In this document: positions 61,278 through 64,000 of the stretch, in pieces
How positions within the stretch are numbered: position 1 is the first letter of the stretch
Layout: every line of letters starts with the position of its first letter
Source of the DNA: JAKPCT01 sp029553165
Lineage (GTDB): Bacteria > Bacillota > UBA4882 > UBA8346
Direction: 5' to 3'
Assembly: GCA_035359995.1 (NCBI GenBank)
Contig: DAORZT010000006.1
Location: 1-64,000 of the forward strand
DNA length: 64,000 nt
Notes under the pieces: model-generated
What the model was told of the DNA's origin: nothing
Seen by the model: the letters and a program-made list of their open reading frames with translations, nothing else
Database searches by the model: none
Translations under genes and position numbers: made by a program

Positions 61278-62906
61278 TTAAACTAGAGTTGCGGCTACTT
61301 CCGGTTGTAAGGCCCGGGTAGAGAGATTCGGATTATAGATTTGATAGTTGATATTAGGAAAGATATTATCTTTATGCTCCAGTTCTCCAAGATAACCTAA
61401 TTCAATCCGATTGTATTTGATCTGATCATAAAGCTGATTGAAGCGGTTGATGTGAATTTTAGTCCTTTTAACTGCATATTCAACCATTGTACCGGTCTTC
61501 ATAATGAACGCCCAGTCACTGCTTTGTAACAGCAGTAATTCACGAGCTGCTTGATTTAAGGCCCGGCGTAAATCGCCGGAGGCATTGGGATAATTCATTG
61601 CCAGTTCGACCATCCGATCAGCTGCTTTATGTAAATGACGATAGATCCAGTCATTACTGCCTTCAAGCCAAACTTCATTATATCCTTTATAGCCCCAACT
61701 GGACATTGATGGTACTGATACCTGATTTTTAGGGAACATCTCCAGATAGTCGGCAGGTGAAATCAGTCTAATTGTATTTTGGTCAAAAGTAATTTTGCGG
61801 ATTAGGAAATCTAACCACATTGGGCCTTCAAACCACCAATGGCCAAATAATTCGGCATCATAAGGAGAGACGACGATTGGTGGCCGATCAATTATTGAAG
61901 CGATATACTCGATCTGCTTCTCACGGTTAAACATGAAGTTACCGGCATGAGTAGCGGCGCGTTCACGGGCAATCCAGATATTATAAGGATGTTTATCCAT
62001 TGTTCTTCCGGTTATTCGGAAGTATTTGATACCTGTTTGTACTCTGATTCCGCTACTGGGCAGATAAGGTCTGATATAGTCATATTCCAGATCATAACCG
62101 ATATCACGATAAAATTCACGGTAGAATGGGTCACCAGGATATCCTTCATCAGCGCTCCATACCTGTTTTGATGACTCAAGATCCCGACCAAAGGCAGCAA
62201 CACCTGATGGGCAGTAAATGGGTGCGAAAACTCCATATTTGGGGCGTGGTGACGCATGTAATATTCCATGAGCATCGGTGAAGAAAAATCTGATACCGTT
62301 CTCCCGGAGAATTTCATCGACACCAGGCTGATAGCCGCATTCCGGGAGCCAAATTCCCCTTGGAGGCCTGCCAAAAGCCTTAATATGACTTTGAACTGCT
62401 GTTACTACTTGGGCTTTGATTGCAGTTTGGTTGATCATTAAGGGCATAAAGCCATGGGTGGCACCGCAGGTTATCAGTTCTAAATTCCCGGCTTCCATCA
62501 GCTCTTTGAACGCTAATGTTAGATCACAGCGGTATTTTTCAGCAAAGAAATAATGGCAAAAACGGTAATGTTCAAGGTACATTAATGCTAAATCATGAAA
62601 TTCTGGTAACCATTTAGTCCGCTCTACTTCTTTTTCAGCTAATTCGATTAGTTTTTCAATCTTCTTTAAGTAACGTTGTTGCAAAAGGGAATCTTGAAAC
62701 ATCGCTAACAAAGTAGGGGAGACACTCATTGTGATCCTAAATTTAATACCTTCGTTAGTCAAATTTTGAAAAACTTTTAATAGTGGGATATATGTTTCAG
62801 TAATTGCCTCATAAAACCAATCTTCTTCTAAAAAATCTGGAAATTCTGGATGTCTTACAAATGGTAGATGGGCATGCAAAATAAGGGCTAAGAACCCTTT
62901 TTCCAT
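61278..62906 (-). CDS. GH57 1,4-alpha-glucan branching enzyme (DUF1957 C-terminal domain)
   Basis: 542 residues. It cleaves alpha-1,4 glucan and makes alpha-1,6 branches in glycogen-like polymers. The GH57 barrel starts with LILHAHLPFVRHPE; the nucleophile Glu is in WLPECGYQPG (about 187) and the acid Asp in SPYDAELFGHWW (about 349). The C-terminal helical DUF1957 region (LLLQSSDWAFIMKTGTMVEYAVKR) identifies the branching-enzyme subfamily. It is 16 bases after the DUF4912 gene, with GAGGAGTGA as ribosome site, so the two form an operon. Confidence 0.92.
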   Translation of the reverse strand: MEKGFLALILHAHLPFVRHPEFPDFLEEDWFYEAITETYIPLLKVFQNLTNEGIKFRITMSVSPTLLAMFQDSLLQQRYLKKIEKLIELAEKEVERTKWLPEFHDLALMYLEHYRFCHYFFAEKYRCDLTLAFKELMEAGNLELITCGATHGFMPLMINQTAIKAQVVTAVQSHIKAFGRPPRGIWLPECGYQPGVDEILRENGIRFFFTDAHGILHASPRPKYGVFAPIYCPSGVAAFGRDLESSKQVWSADEGYPGDPFYREFYRDIGYDLEYDYIRPYLPSSGIRVQTGIKYFRITGRTMDKHPYNIWIARERAATHAGNFMFNREKQIEYIASIIDRPPIVVSPYDAELFGHWWFEGPMWLDFLIRKITFDQNTIRLISPADYLEMFPKNQVSVPSMSSWGYKGYNEVWLEGSNDWIYRHLHKAADRMVELAMNYPNASGDLRRALNQAARELLLLQSSDWAFIMKTGTMVEYAVKRTKIHINRFNQLYDQIKYNRIELGYLGELEHKDNIFPNINYQIYNPNLSTRALQPEVAATLV

Positions 62907-62922
62907 TAGCAGTCACTCCTCG

Positions 62923-63972
62923 TTAAATAGTTTCTCTAGTAACAATTGGTGTAATTGTAATCGTGTCAATACCATCTGCGGAACTTGCAACTACAGGAAT
63001 GTACTGGATGCCATTCGGTAAAGCAAATCGCATTGTAAAAGTACCGTCGGGTCTTAATGTAATTGGCTCACCTTGGACAGTGACTTTAGCGTCAGGTTCG
63101 GTTGCACCATAAACAATTAATTCGGTATTTAATACAAACCAGAATTTTCGATCTTTTGGTTGATATTGATATTTCACGGGACTGGCCAAACTACTTACGG
63201 CTCCTGATCCCATCTCTTTTTCAAGCTTTAAGAGTAAAGATTCAATCAACTCTAAAGAACTATTTCCCTGACCGCCACCGGCTGCCCGATATAACCGTTT
63301 AAAGTCTTCTTCAATGATCATCCATTCTTCATCAATAACTTCAGAAACATTATCACGGGGAGTGGTTACAAAGTTAGAACGGACGATTGTGTAAAAACTT
63401 CCGTCCGGTTTAATAAATCCAATATCAACGCAGAAGGAATGATTGGGATTGCCTACGTTAATATACCAACTATTTGTGTAATTATTAATATTAATATCGA
63501 AGTAGTAATTACTGTTGTGACCGTTAAAATCAATTCCGGTAACATCGTAAACTCTAAGTACTAAGGCAATTTTTTGAAAGTCGCCGTATTCCTGTGAAAT
63601 CTTTGACTTAACCTCACTATTAATATCCCAGTAAGTATAAAGCCAATAAGGATCTCTGACTAGGAGCGCAATCCGGGTGTCATTGTAGCTGGGTGGAATA
63701 TCCTGTTCTGCTTCTGCATAGACAGCCACCTTGGAAAGATGTTCGGGTAAAGGTGGCTGAGTATAAATTGAATCCGCCCCTCCAATGGTGGCTTCCAGAT
63801 GATGTGATATAGCCTTGACATCCTCAGGATTGGCAGAAAACGGAGGATCAAGAAGCAGGACATGTTCAATTAACTCTTCGCGAGTTAATTTTGATGTTCC
63901 TTTTACACCCATTGACTTGGCGATTTCAATCAAATCTTTCTTAGTTTTTCCCGCCAACTCCTCTCGGGTCAT
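62923..63972 (-). CDS. DUF4912 protein with Rho-N-like and C-terminal Ig-like regions
   Basis: 349 residues from ATG 63972, behind AAAGGGG (63996 is possible but lacks a site). Residues 1-45 resemble the Rho N-terminal/SAP helical domain (KTKKDLIEIAKSMGVKGTSKLTREELIEHV). A DUF4912 domain follows at about 95-210 (LLVRDPYWLYTYWDIN; LVLRVYDVTGIDF). The C-terminal 80 residues look like a beta-sandwich (VYGATEPDAKVTVQGEPITLRPDGTFTMRFAL). The partner of the downstream branching enzyme suggests a glucan-related role; this is inference. The window ends 28 bases upstream, so the promoter is not visible. Confidence 0.75.
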   Translation of the reverse strand: MTREELAGKTKKDLIEIAKSMGVKGTSKLTREELIEHVLLLDPPFSANPEDVKAISHHLEATIGGADSIYTQPPLPEHLSKVAVYAEAEQDIPPSYNDTRIALLVRDPYWLYTYWDINSEVKSKISQEYGDFQKIALVLRVYDVTGIDFNGHNSNYYFDININNYTNSWYINVGNPNHSFCVDIGFIKPDGSFYTIVRSNFVTTPRDNVSEVIDEEWMIIEEDFKRLYRAAGGGQGNSSLELIESLLLKLEKEMGSGAVSSLASPVKYQYQPKDRKFWFVLNTELIVYGATEPDAKVTVQGEPITLRPDGTFTMRFALPNGIQYIPVVASSADGIDTITITPIVTRETI

Positions 63973-64000
63973 TGTTATCCCCTTTCTTTTATTCATCTTT

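Overview
The window is a stretch of chromosome from an anaerobic-looking low-GC Bacillota (Firmicutes) bacterium of clostridial type. The evidence is: AT-rich intergenic DNA, strong AGGAGG-type ribosome binding sites, sigH, mrnC (mini-RNase III), a YlbJ-like sporulation membrane protein, a cysteine T-box leader, an L7Ae-type protein (YbxF) between rpoC and rpsL, a KOW protein between map and infA, ThyX, and a Re-type citrate synthase as found in clostridia. I cannot name the genus. No phage, insertion sequence, plasmid or CRISPR features were seen.

Layout. 1-5.5 kb is a mixed accessory stretch: an ABC exporter with an unusual inserted extracytoplasmic domain, an FMN-reductase-like flavoprotein, a decayed YoaP-type acetyltransferase, and a nitroreductase-like gene paired with a WYL-domain regulator. 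5.6-22 kb holds YlbJ, Re-citrate synthase, an RlpA-like wall protein, T-box-cysE-cysS, an MscS channel, an NfeD/flotillin pair, an MBL hydrolase, pyrE, asd, then mrnC-thyX-rlmB and an M1-like metallopeptidase. 22-25.5 kb carries sigH, three tRNA genes (Tyr, fMet, Thr), the first tuf gene, rpmG, secE and nusG.

26-56 kb is an almost unbroken transcription and translation supercluster: rplK-rplA, rplJ-rplL, rpoB-rpoC, ybxF, str (rpsL-rpsG-fusA-tuf), S10 (rpsJ to rpsQ), spc (rplN to secY-adk-map-KOW-infA-rpmJ) and alpha (rpsM-rpsK-rpsD-rpoA-rplQ). It flows into ecfA1-ecfA2-ecfT (vitamin importer energising module) and truA. The usual rplM-rpsI do not follow truA. Instead there is an alkaline-phosphatase-fold polytopic membrane protein and, convergent with it, a DUF4912 protein plus GH57 glucan branching enzyme operon.

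Regulation visible in the sequence: near-consensus sigma-A promoters before the tRNA cluster, rpmG, rpoB and ybxF; a Cys T-box before cysE-cysS; an L10 leader before rplJ; two matching hairpin leaders before rplK and rplA that look like L1-binding autoregulatory sites and show covariation; several intrinsic terminators; and palindromic operator-like sites around the WYL regulator and upstream of nfeD-flotillin. Many core genes start with TTG or GTG, placed by ribosome binding site and family N-terminus.

The most unusual points are the two EF-Tu genes, which read as identical over about 1.23 kb, have an A-ending codon bias unlike their neighbours and encode a four-cysteine knuckle in the GTPase domain; the putative L1 leader pair; the exporter insertion; and the DUF4912/GH57 operon. 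I saw no clear previously undescribed defence or mobile system.
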